From the NCBI RefSeq assembly GCF_028369105.1, contig NZ_JAQNDO010000001.1, forward strand, positions 12,680,501 through 12,744,500: a DNA stretch of 64,000 bases, read 5' to 3'. Shown here in pieces: positions 32,902 through 40,732 of the stretch. The DNA is from Polyangium mundeleinium. Its GTDB lineage: Bacteria > Myxococcota_A > Polyangia > Polyangiales > Polyangiaceae. How positions within the stretch are numbered: the first letter of the stretch is position 1; the number at the start of each line of letters is the position of its first letter. Made by a program: the position numbers and the translations under genes. The notes under the pieces were generated by a model, which saw only the letters and a list, made by a program, of their open reading frames with translations, was not told the origin of the DNA and did not search any database.

Positions 32902-34023
32902 TCACTCCATCGGAAGCACGACCAGGTCGTCCCGATGGATGACCACGATCTCCTCCCCTTCCTCCTCACGCTTCTGCCCAGCCACACGCGCCGCGTCGGA
33001 CTGGGAGAGGCGGCAGAGGCCACGCGCGATCTCCCGGCCGTCCGGGTCGACGACGGAGACGGCGTCCCCCGGCTGGAACACGCCGCGGACGCCGAGCACG
33101 CCGACCGCGAGGATGCTGCGGTTCTTGGCGCAGATGGCCTCCGCCGCGCCACGATCGACGAGGATGACGCCACGCGGCCGCAAGGTGTAGGCGATCCAGT
33201 GCTTGCGCGCGCTGAGGCGCTGGGGGACGGCCGGGAAGAACGTGCCGACGTCCTCGCCCGAGACGACGCGGCCGAGGATGCCCGGCTCGCGGGCGTGCGC
33301 GATGACGACGTGCGCCCCGGCGAGCGTGGCCCGGCGCGCCGCCTCGACCTTGCTCGTCATGCCACCCGTGCCGACACCCGAGGTCGAGCCACCCGCGAGC
33401 GGGCGCGCCTCGGTGGCGATGCTGCGGACGATCGGGACGCGGCGGCCGTCGGCGTCGAGCAGGCCCTCGACGTCAGAGAGGAGGAGCAAGAGGTCGGCGT
33501 CGACGAGGGGCGCGACCATGCTGGCGAGCTGGTCGTTGTCGCCAAACTTGATCTCCTCGACGGCGACGGCGTCGTTCTCGTTGATGATCGGGACGCAGCC
33601 AGCTTCGAGGAGCGCGCCGAGGGCGCCGCGCGCGTTGTTCGTCCGCGCGCGGTCGGCGAGGTCGGCGTGGGTGAGCAGGACCTGAGCGACGGGGATGCCG
33701 ACCTTGTCGAAGGCCTCCTCGTAACGCTGCATGAGGATGCTCTGGCCGGCCGCCGCCGCGGCCTGGAGCCAGGCGATGTCCTTGGGGCGGCTCTTCAAGC
33801 CGAGTTTTTGGATCCCGTGGGCAATCGCGCCGCTCGACACGATGACGACACTGCGTCCGCCGCCACGCCCGGCGCGATGGCCGCGGTAGGCGGCGACGTC
33901 CTGGGCCAGGCGGTCCCAAGCGTCGCCGGTGAGGCTCTTCGAGCCGATCTTGAGGATGGCGCGCCGGGTTTTTCCGAGGACGGCGCGCGGGTGGGAAGGA
34001 TCGACCGCGTCTCGCTCAACCAT
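32902..34023 (-). CDS. proB: Glutamate 5-kinase with PUA domain
   Basis: 373 residues. The amino-acid kinase domain has LKIGSKSLTGDAWDRLA (GSxSLT, first loop), VIVSSGAIAHGIQKLGLKSRP, AVAVEEIKFGDNDQLASMVA and VGTGGMTSKVEAARRATLAG; the PUA domain (about 290-373) includes AKNRSILAVGVLGVRGVFQPG. It catalyses the first step of proline synthesis, phosphorylation of glutamate, and is usually inhibited by proline. proA is not adjacent. The start overlaps the end of the gene upstream by 8 bases. Its last 13 codons recur in diverged form at 29950-29988. Confidence 0.95.
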   Translation of the reverse strand: MVERDAVDPSHPRAVLGKTRRAILKIGSKSLTGDAWDRLAQDVAAYRGHRAGRGGGRSVVIVSSGAIAHGIQKLGLKSRPKDIAWLQAAAAAGQSILMQRYEEAFDKVGIPVAQVLLTHADLADRARTNNARGALGALLEAGCVPIINENDAVAVEEIKFGDNDQLASMVAPLVDADLLLLLSDVEGLLDADGRRVPIVRSIATEARPLAGGSTSGVGTGGMTSKVEAARRATLAGAHVVIAHAREPGILGRVVSGEDVGTFFPAVPQRLSARKHWIAYTLRPRGVILVDRGAAEAICAKNRSILAVGVLGVRGVFQPGDAVSVVDPDGREIARGLCRLSQSDAARVAGQKREEEGEEIVVIHRDDLVVLPME

Positions 34024-34684
34024 CGTGGGTCACGACCTCGTCGAAGGCGGCTTCGAGGCGCCGCTCGACGTAACTCGGGAGCGAGGCGCTCGTCAGGATC
34101 GCGGCGTCGACCCAGCGGGTGAACTCGTCGCGGAGATCCTCGACGGTGTCCGGCAAGGTGATCGGGGTCGGGCGGAGCATCGGGGAGAAGGCGTGCAGGA
34201 AGGCGCGATCGATGGTCTCGCGGATCTTGCGGGCCTCCTCGGCGTGGATGCGGACGGCGCCGGAGCGGCGAACCTGCATGATGTAGCGGTCGAAGAGGTG
34301 GCCAAAGGCAAACACTTCGAGGGCGCGGGCGACGTTCGTGATCGCGCTGAGCGGGCCGAGGCCACGCTTCAAGATGGCGAACCCGATGACCTCGGCGGCC
34401 CTGCGGGCGATGGCGCGGCCGGCGTTCTGTTCGCTTTCGACGTTGGCGAGCAGCGCGCGGGCGTCCGTGGTGAGGCTGATGCCGTGGCGCGTGGCCGTGT
34501 CATGAGCGACGGCGCCGCGCAGGCGCGTGACGATGCGGTCCGGGAGGATCGGCAGCGGGATGGCGAGCGCGCCCATCGCCGCCGCAGAGAGCACGGCGAG
34601 GCGGCCGGACGGCGCGGGCGTCGCCGTGGGGACCGCGACGGTGCTCTGGCTCTGAGGGCGCACGGCAGGGGCGGGGGTCGTCAT
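34016..34684 (-). CDS. Protein of unknown function upstream of proB
   Basis: 222 residues. A Thr/Pro/Ala-rich first 27 residues, a hydrophobic stretch with GRLAVLSAAAMGALAIPLPI, then an Arg/Ala-rich helical region: RRAAEVIGFAILKRGLGPLS, AITNVARALEVFAFGHLFDR, then RIHAEEARKIRETIDRAFLH. The pattern of an N-terminal hydrophobic loop with long helices suggests a membrane-associated protein. No family is recognised. The last codons overlap the start of proB by 8 bases, so translation of the two is probably linked. Confidence 0.7.
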   Translation of the reverse strand: MTTPAPAVRPQSQSTVAVPTATPAPSGRLAVLSAAAMGALAIPLPILPDRIVTRLRGAVAHDTATRHGISLTTDARALLANVESEQNAGRAIARRAAEVIGFAILKRGLGPLSAITNVARALEVFAFGHLFDRYIMQVRRSGAVRIHAEEARKIRETIDRAFLHAFSPMLRPTPITLPDTVEDLRDEFTRWVDAAILTSASLPSYVERRLEAAFDEVVTHDG

Positions 34685-34726
34685 GGGAGCCGACCGTACC
34701 CGAGGGGCCGGCGGCGGGGCAAGCCC

Positions 34727-36553
34727 TCACCCCCCGAGCGTCTCGCCGCTGCCGTAAACGTGCCCGACGATCGACGCGATCAAGGCGTCGGAGAGCGTGA
34801 CGCCGCGCGCCTGTCGCCACGCGACGTGTCCGTCCGGCCGGATCAAGAGCGCGCCGTCGGGCTCGATCTCGAGCGCCGTGTGCACCGCGGCCACGTGACA
34901 GACGGGGATGTCCGCCGCGCCGAGCTCGAAGAGCCGGACGCCGTGGCGCGCCTCGATCTGGCCGAGCGCCTCGACGTCCGAAGGCCGCGTCGCGACCGCC
35001 GCGCCGACGAGCAGGGTGGACGTGCGGTAATCGATGATGGAGCGGCTGCCGCGGCGGCGCGTGTTGCCGTCGAGCCAGAAATGCGGGAATCGGGCGCCCG
35101 GCCGCGTCGAGGGGACGTACGAGGACACGCGGTCGTCGGACACGGGCGGCTTCGTGCCGTCGCGCAGGAGCGCGCCTTCTTCGTAGGTGTAGCCGAGGTC
35201 GAGGCCGATCCGATCGAAATGGGACCGCTGCTGCGCGATGGCGGCGAGGACGCACGCCCGCACGGAAGGGTCTCGATGGTACCGCGAGAGGACGCTCTCG
35301 GCGTAACGTTGCGCCTGTCGTTCGGCGAAGGCGCGGACCTTGTCGGGCAGCGCGCGCATCGTGGAGCTCGCGAGCTTCTCCGTCGCCCATCGCGCGTCGT
35401 TCACGTCGATGCCGAAGGCCTCCGCGACCTCGTTCATTCGGTCGAAATTGAGCCGGCTCTCGTCGCAGTTCGTCTGGACCACCGGGCGGCGCTCGGCCTC
35501 GTAGGTGTCGAGCAGCTCGGGCGGGGCGCGGCGATCGAGCACCATGGCGAGCTTCCAGGCGAGGTTGTGCGCGTCGCCGATGCCGGAGTTCATGCCGAGC
35601 CCGCCGGTGGGCGGGAATCGATGGGCCGCGTCGCCGACCAGAAAGACACGCCCGCTCCGGAAGCGGTCCGCCACCTGCGCGGTCATGCGCCAATGGCTCA
35701 TCGAGGTGATCTGGATGTCCACGTCCTCGCGCCCGAGCGCCGCCTTGATTTTCTTCCGCATCACCTCCGGGGTGTATTCCTCGATCGTTTCGTGGGGCGT
35801 CGCCACGGGGAGGTGGAAGACCCACCGCTTCTCGACGTGGTGGGCGATGAACGCGCTGCCCGGCGCTTTGGGCGAGAAGATGAAATAAAGCTTGCCGCGG
35901 GTGCGAACCACGTGGCGCAGGTCGGCCTGGAAGTAGGCATTGACGACGTCGAGCAGCTTGTCCGGGCCTCTCATTTCGATGCCGAGCGCCTTGCGGCCCC
36001 GGCTGCCGGCGCCGTCGGCGCAGAGGACGTACCGGCTCCGGACCGTGAAGGTCTCGCCGGTCGCCCGATTGAGGATCCGGCTCGCGACGCCTTCCTCGTC
36101 CTGTTCGAAGGACTCCCACTGGTGGTTGTAGAGCGCCTGGATGCGCGGCGAGGCCGCGACGTGTTTTTGCAGGATCTTCTCCAGCTCGACCTGGGAGAGG
36201 TTGAGGTAAGGCATCGGCGCTTCGAGGTGCTCGCGGTATTTGCGCCCGATGCTGCCGGCTTGCAGATCGATGCAACCGAACTCCTCGCCGATCGTGTCGC
36301 AGAAGAGGACCTTCGCCGCGTCCTCCGCCGGCGACGCCTCCGCGGAGAGCTCGTCGTAGCCGAGCCCGACCTCGTGGAGGATCTCGATCGAGCGCGCCGA
36401 GAGCTCGTGGGCCTTGGGATGCGTGTCCGTCCCCTGGCGGCGCTCGAGGAGGATGCAATCGATGCCGCGCTTCGCGAGGCACAAGGCGCTCACCATGCCC
36501 GAAGGCCCGGCGCCGATGATGAGGACGGGTGCGGAGACGGTTCGATCGCTCAT
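34727..36553 (-). CDS. FAD-dependent aromatic-ring hydroxylase (PheA/TfdB type)
   Basis: 608 residues; the ATG overlaps the stop of the membrane-protein gene upstream (ATGA). FAD motif VLIIGAGPSGMVSALCLAKR (about 10-29), the DG motif VLCADGAGSRGRKALG, and FLVGDAAHRFPPTGGLGMNS, which binds the FAD ribityl chain, are all intact. The C-terminal domain (about 430-608) is of thioredoxin fold (SRSIIDYRTSTLLVGAAVAT), as in phenol-type hydroxylases. Such enzymes use NAD(P)H and O2 to hydroxylate aromatic compounds in catabolism or polyketide tailoring. No polyketide genes are present, so the substrate is unknown. Confidence 0.88.
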   Translation of the reverse strand: MSDRTVSAPVLIIGAGPSGMVSALCLAKRGIDCILLERRQGTDTHPKAHELSARSIEILHEVGLGYDELSAEASPAEDAAKVLFCDTIGEEFGCIDLQAGSIGRKYREHLEAPMPYLNLSQVELEKILQKHVAASPRIQALYNHQWESFEQDEEGVASRILNRATGETFTVRSRYVLCADGAGSRGRKALGIEMRGPDKLLDVVNAYFQADLRHVVRTRGKLYFIFSPKAPGSAFIAHHVEKRWVFHLPVATPHETIEEYTPEVMRKKIKAALGREDVDIQITSMSHWRMTAQVADRFRSGRVFLVGDAAHRFPPTGGLGMNSGIGDAHNLAWKLAMVLDRRAPPELLDTYEAERRPVVQTNCDESRLNFDRMNEVAEAFGIDVNDARWATEKLASSTMRALPDKVRAFAERQAQRYAESVLSRYHRDPSVRACVLAAIAQQRSHFDRIGLDLGYTYEEGALLRDGTKPPVSDDRVSSYVPSTRPGARFPHFWLDGNTRRRGSRSIIDYRTSTLLVGAAVATRPSDVEALGQIEARHGVRLFELGAADIPVCHVAAVHTALEIEPDGALLIRPDGHVAWRQARGVTLSDALIASIVGHVYGSGETLGG

Positions 36554-37002
36554 GTCGCATTGCCTTTCGGGTGGCACAGACGAACACCGGCAAAGAGCAG
36601 CGCCGCCGAGGTGCCGAGGTGCAGCATGGCCGGCGGGAGGAAGCCGAAGAGGACCCGGCCATCGGCGTCGAATGCAGCGCCGGCCGCGTTCTTGAAGAGG
36701 GCGGCCACGAAGAAGCCGCCGATGTGGAGGGCCCCGAGGAGGGCGCCCGTCCGGATCCGCCCGAAGGAACGAGGGGTGGCGGTCCAGAAGAGGTAGATGG
36801 AGACGAGCGCGCCGAGGGCCCCGCCGCTGATGAGCCAGAGCAGGTGGAACCGCGCATGCCCCGGCCAATCGGGGTTTCGGAGGTGGTGCGGATCGAGGAC
36901 GTCGATCAGCGCCGTGAGGAGGCCGTACGTGAAGGCGGAGAGGATACAAAGCGCCTTGCCCGCGACCCAGGTCGTGGAGGAAGGCGGTTGCTCGGCGTTC
37001 AT
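36550..37002 (-). CDS. Four-helix membrane protein of unknown function
   Basis: 150 residues with four hydrophobic segments (ALCILSAFTYGLLTALIDVL, LLWLISGGALGALVSIYLFW, GALLGALHIGGFFVAALF, AMLHLGTSAALLFAGVRLC) and an HHLRNPDWPGHARFH loop rich in His. This His-rich loop is typical of small DUF6640-like proteins. It is coupled to the hydroxylase by an ATGA overlap. It might help substrate entry or membrane association, which is inference only. Confidence 0.75.
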   Translation of the reverse strand: MNAEQPPSSTTWVAGKALCILSAFTYGLLTALIDVLDPHHLRNPDWPGHARFHLLWLISGGALGALVSIYLFWTATPRSFGRIRTGALLGALHIGGFFVAALFKNAAGAAFDADGRVLFGFLPPAMLHLGTSAALLFAGVRLCHPKGNAT

Positions 37003-37101
37003 GAGAGCAAGCAGAGCACGGGCGAGGCGGGGCGTGATGGCCAGAGATGACCATGGGGTGGCTGAACATGAGCCATGCCCCGCCGCCGTCGCGGGGGACG
37101 C

Positions 37102-37755
37102 TCAATGCTCCGAACGAGGCACGTCGTCGAAGTCGAAACGGTAAATGTCTTCGAGCGGGGTGCCTGGCTTCATGAGCGCGTGTTCCTTCAGAAAGCCGGT
37201 GCGGATGTCGTAGACCCAGCCGTGCAGCGTGGGGCGGTTGTGAAGCGCCCAGGCGTGCTGGACGAAGCTCGTCTCGGCGAGGTTCTGCACCTGCTCGGCG
37301 ACGTTGAACTCGACCAGGCGGTCGAGGCGCTTGTCGACGTCGGCGAGGGTCTCGAGGTCGCGGCGGTGGACGCGATAGACGTCCTTGATGTGGCGGAGCC
37401 ACTTGTCGATGAGGCCGAAGGAGCGGTTCGTCATCGCGTTGCGCACGCCGCCGCAACCGTAATGGCCGCAGACGATGATGTGCTTCACCTCGAGCACCTC
37501 GACCGCGTACTGGAGCACCGAGAGCATGTTGAGGTCGGTGTGCACCACGAGGTTCGCGATGTTCCGGTGCACGAAGAGCTCGCCGGGCTCGGTGCTGGTG
37601 ACGGACTCGGCGGGGACGCGGCTGTCGGAGCAGCCGATCCACAGGTAGGCGGGCGTCTGGGTCGTCGCCGTGCGCTCGAAGTAGTCGGCGCGAATGGCGA
37701 GCTTCTCGGCGACCCAGGCCTTGTTGCTGAGCAGGAGCTTCTTGTACGCGTCCAT
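37102..37755 (-). CDS. can: Beta-carbonic anhydrase
   Basis: 217 residues. Zinc ligands and the catalytic dyad are in [10 protein letters not shown] (Cys42, Asp44, Arg46) and CGHYGCGGV (His98, Cys101). Length and [21 protein letters not shown] fit the bacterial clade that includes Can/CynT. It interconverts CO2 and bicarbonate in the cytoplasm. The start codon overlaps the stop of the SulP gene by one base (TGATG), a firm sign that bicarbonate transport and hydration work together. The symbol is by similarity to E. coli can. Confidence 0.94.
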   Translation of the reverse strand: MDAYKKLLLSNKAWVAEKLAIRADYFERTATTQTPAYLWIGCSDSRVPAESVTSTEPGELFVHRNIANLVVHTDLNMLSVLQYAVEVLEVKHIIVCGHYGCGGVRNAMTNRSFGLIDKWLRHIKDVYRVHRRDLETLADVDKRLDRLVEFNVAEQVQNLAETSFVQHAWALHNRPTLHGWVYDIRTGFLKEHALMKPGTPLEDIYRFDFDDVPRSEH

Positions 37756-39332
37756 CACGATGTCCTCGCCGGCGGGAGCTCCCCGTCGGGGCGTTTTCCA
37801 CGCAGGTTCTTGAATTCGACCTTGATGTCCTTGAACTTCGCGTTCTCGACGAAATCGTCGAGCACCTCGAACGCGTCCCGATCCACGTGGAGCGCGCGGG
37901 TGCCGTCGACGATGAGCGTCGTGCCCTCGGGGACCCTCGCGAGCTTCTCCTTGAGCTCGGCCTTGTGCACGAAGCTGATGTCCTTGTTGAAGCGCAGGAG
38001 CGAATAGTTGTCCTGCGAGACCACGATCATCGCCGCGTGTGAGTTCGTGCGGATGACGAAGAAGACGCCGACGGCGAGGCCGATGAGGACGCCCTTGAGC
38101 AGATCGGTGAAGACGATCGCCAGGATCGTCACGATGAACGGGACGAACACGCCGAACCCCTCGCGCCACATCTGCTGGAAGAGCGCGCGCGGCGCGAGCT
38201 TCGAGCCGATGACGATGAGGATGGCGGCGAGCGCGGCGAGCGGGACGCGATTGAGGATGCGGCCGAGGAAGAGGACCGCGGCGAGCAGCAGGACGGCGTG
38301 GAGGATCGTCGACCAGCGGGTGCGGCCGCCGGCATACACGTTCGCGCTCGTGCGCACGACGACCGACGTGACGGGCAAACCCCCGAGCAGGCCCGAGGTG
38401 ATGTTGCCGAGGCCCTGCGCGATGAGCTCGCGGTTCGGCAAGGCGATGCGCTTGTACGGGTCGAGCCGCTGTCCGGCTTCGAGGGCGAGGAGCGATTCGA
38501 GGCTCGCCACCGCGGCGAGCGTCGCGCCCGTGACGTAGATGCGTTGATCCTTGAAGGCGGCCCACAGGGGGCGCGGGAGCTCGCCGAGGATGTCCACGGG
38601 CGAGCGGAGGATCGGGAGCGAGACGAGGTGCCCGTCCTCGCCCTTCAGATGAAACCCGTTCGTGCCGAAGCGAAACGCCTCGTTGATCAGGGTGCCCACG
38701 ACGACGACGACGAGCGGCGCGGGGATGAGCTTGAAGATCTTGCCACGAGGGACGACGAGTTTGTCCCAGGTGAGCAGGAGGAAGAGCGAGACGAGCGAGA
38801 CGACCACGGCGCCGCCGCTCGCGCTGAGGAGCGACTTCACGATGGCGGAGAGGGTGTTCTCCTTGCCGTCGGGCTCGATGAAGCTCATGTCCAGCTCGAA
38901 GTCGAGATCCCGGCCGAGGGCGTGCGGGATCTGCTTCAGGACGATGACGATGCCGATCGCCGCGAGCATGCCTTTGATGACAGCCGTGGGGACGTAGTCG
39001 GCAATGGCGCCGAGGCGGAGGGCGCCGAAGGCGAGCTGGAGGACGCCGCCGAAGATGACGGCGGCGAGGAAGGCCTGGTAGCCGAGGCCGTGGATCGCGG
39101 TCGCGACGATGACCGTGAGGCCCGCGGCCGGGCCGCTCACGCTGACGTCCGACCCTGACAAGAAGCCGACGACGATGCCGCCGACGACCCCAGCGACGAG
39201 GCCCGCGAGCAGCGGCGCCCCGGATGCGAGCGCGATGCCGAGGCAAAGCGGAAGCGCGACGAGAAAGACGACCAACCCCGCGGCCGCGTCGTAGCGGAGG
39301 TGGTCCTTCCCGATGTTCTCCTTGAGCGTCAT
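37755..39332 (-). CDS. SulP-family anion transporter with STAS domain, probable bicarbonate uptake
   Basis: 525 residues. About 12 membrane segments, with [40 protein letters not shown] and [20 protein letters not shown], which are the SLC26/SulP signatures. The C-terminal STAS domain (about 430-510) has [20 protein letters not shown]. SulP proteins move sulfate, chloride or bicarbonate. The adjoining carbonic anhydrase gene, overlapping by one base, points to bicarbonate as in BicA-type transporters. The hydrophobic segments and STAS are complete. Confidence 0.92.
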   Translation of the reverse strand: MTLKENIGKDHLRYDAAAGLVVFLVALPLCLGIALASGAPLLAGLVAGVVGGIVVGFLSGSDVSVSGPAAGLTVIVATAIHGLGYQAFLAAVIFGGVLQLAFGALRLGAIADYVPTAVIKGMLAAIGIVIVLKQIPHALGRDLDFELDMSFIEPDGKENTLSAIVKSLLSASGGAVVVSLVSLFLLLTWDKLVVPRGKIFKLIPAPLVVVVVGTLINEAFRFGTNGFHLKGEDGHLVSLPILRSPVDILGELPRPLWAAFKDQRIYVTGATLAAVASLESLLALEAGQRLDPYKRIALPNRELIAQGLGNITSGLLGGLPVTSVVVRTSANVYAGGRTRWSTILHAVLLLAAVLFLGRILNRVPLAALAAILIVIGSKLAPRALFQQMWREGFGVFVPFIVTILAIVFTDLLKGVLIGLAVGVFFVIRTNSHAAMIVVSQDNYSLLRFNKDISFVHKAELKEKLARVPEGTTLIVDGTRALHVDRDAFEVLDDFVENAKFKDIKVEFKNLRGKRPDGELPPARTS

Positions 39333-39502
39333 CCCGACCGTCGCATACGATCGTTACTGTCAGCGAGCCAGACAGAACATCAGATTTGTGCACAAAGCGT
39401 CGATGTCCGGGACGACGGCGGCCGTTGTGAACCGCCTGGACCTCCTGTACCGTGCGCGCGCGTTTGACCCCGGAAAACGGGGTTTCAGGAGAAACCGCGC
39501 CT

Positions 39503-40732
39503 ATGTCGACCCGTCGTCCGCGTCCCTCGATGTTCATGACCTTCGTCCCGGCCGTGCTCGGCCTTTGCTTGGCGGCCGCGGGGTGTGGCGGCGGCGGCGC
39601 GGCCACGTCGGCTCCGCAGACAGGCGAGGAAGCCAAGGCGGGCGAGCCGAAGGCGGCAGGCGAATCGAAGGCGGCAGAAGCAGCGGCACCGGCGCCGGCC
39701 GCGGATGCGGCGAAGGCGGAGGAAAAGCCCGCTGCGGTGACCGGGAAGAAAGAAAAGTTCGCGCTGCCGAACGTGGAGATCGCGACGGGCGAGGAGCGAG
39801 AAAAGCTGACGCTCGCGGGCAAGGAGCTCGTGGCGGAGGCGTGCCTGCTCGACACGTCGGCGCCGGAGCTGCGGCACGAGTGGTTCAGCCAGGCGATCCG
39901 GTCGATGGCGCTCGCCCCGGATGGCGCGCTGATCGTGCTCGATCACGAAAAGAAGGTGCGGCGGTACGTGGTGCAGCCGGGCGAGCCATGCAAGCTCGGG
40001 CTCGATCCGGCGTTCGGCAAGGGCGGCGTGCTCGCGTTCCCCGGCGAGCTCGACGATGCGATCGAGGTGCTCGCCGACGGCACGATCGTGGGCTTCGAAT
40101 TCCAGAAGACCCACAAGTACAAGGACGGGAAGTTCGAGACGCTCGATTGCTCGCTGAAGAGCATCGACCCGAATGGCAAGCGGGGCTGGAAGTCGTTCGC
40201 CGAGGAGATCGAGAGCGTCGATCTCGCGGCCGAGTGCAAGGCGACGCCGTGGGCGTACACGGGCTGGCCGACCGGCAAAGAGAGCAAGGACAAGCCGAGC
40301 ATTCAGTTCGTGCGGTCGTGGGGGAAGGACGTGGTGGTGGCCGCGTCGGTCGACAGCACGCATTACGTGGCGATCCACGGGGCGGACGGGAAAAAGAAGT
40401 TCACGCTCGGCAAGAGCAGCAAGGACACGAAGGAAGACGGCGAGAACATCTGCTGGGCGCGCGACGCGGACGCGTGCGCCGGCGGGCTCTGCGTGGTCGA
40501 CTCGAATTGCCGTGATCTCGCGGTGTGGGACACGAAGGGCAAGTACGTGGGGGTCGTCGACATCAACACGCTGCTCGGCCTGAACTATTCGTGGCCCGTG
40601 GACCTCGTGATGGCGAAGGGCGGCGTCGCGTACATGGCCGCGTCGCACAAGGAGAAGGTGCCCGAGAACGCGCCGAAGGACTTCGAGGCCAAGAGCGTGG
40701 GGCTGATCTTCCGGATCAAGGGGCTCAACTGA
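39503..40732 (+). CDS. Lipoprotein of unknown function, propeller-like
   Basis: 409 residues from the ATG at 39503 (aggag 11 bases ahead). The lipoprotein signal is [20 protein letters not shown] Lys/Glu/Ala-rich linker (about 35-85) follows, and then repeated strands with Asp-Gly turns: [73 protein letters not shown]. The repeats resemble beta-propeller blades (NHL/quinoprotein type), but no family is named. Paired Cys in [18 protein letters not shown] may be disulfide-bonded. It overlaps the end of the NACHT gene by 8 bases tail to tail. Confidence 0.75.
   Translation: MSTRRPRPSMFMTFVPAVLGLCLAAAGCGGGGAATSAPQTGEEAKAGEPKAAGESKAAEAAAPAPAADAAKAEEKPAAVTGKKEKFALPNVEIATGEEREKLTLAGKELVAEACLLDTSAPELRHEWFSQAIRSMALAPDGALIVLDHEKKVRRYVVQPGEPCKLGLDPAFGKGGVLAFPGELDDAIEVLADGTIVGFEFQKTHKYKDGKFETLDCSLKSIDPNGKRGWKSFAEEIESVDLAAECKATPWAYTGWPTGKESKDKPSIQFVRSWGKDVVVAASVDSTHYVAIHGADGKKKFTLGKSSKDTKEDGENICWARDADACAGGLCVVDSNCRDLAVWDTKGKYVGVVDINTLLGLNYSWPVDLVMAKGGVAYMAASHKEKVPENAPKDFEAKSVGLIFRIKGLN

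Larger units (their letters stand above)
29950..32949. mobile_element. Putative toxin-immunity cassette inserted at the 3' end of proB
   Basis: A 3.0-kb segment bounded by direct repeats of the last 13 codons of proB. It contains a toxin gene, its probable immunity gene, two relic toxin cores, two further immunity-like genes, a 21-bp minisatellite and one plus-strand gene. No recombinase is encoded. The bounds are seen in the sequence; the reading as an insertion is inference. Compare 1094-3513. Confidence 0.55.

Noticed and set aside
29950-32949. Prophage or insertion sequence in the proB cassette
   Set aside because: No integrase, transposase, capsid or terminal inverted repeat can be found in any frame.
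31677-33173. Long minus-strand frame linking the minisatellite to proB
   Set aside because: It opposes a plus-strand gene with a good ribosome site (32349-32855) and is not in the proB frame; open only because the repeat has no stops.
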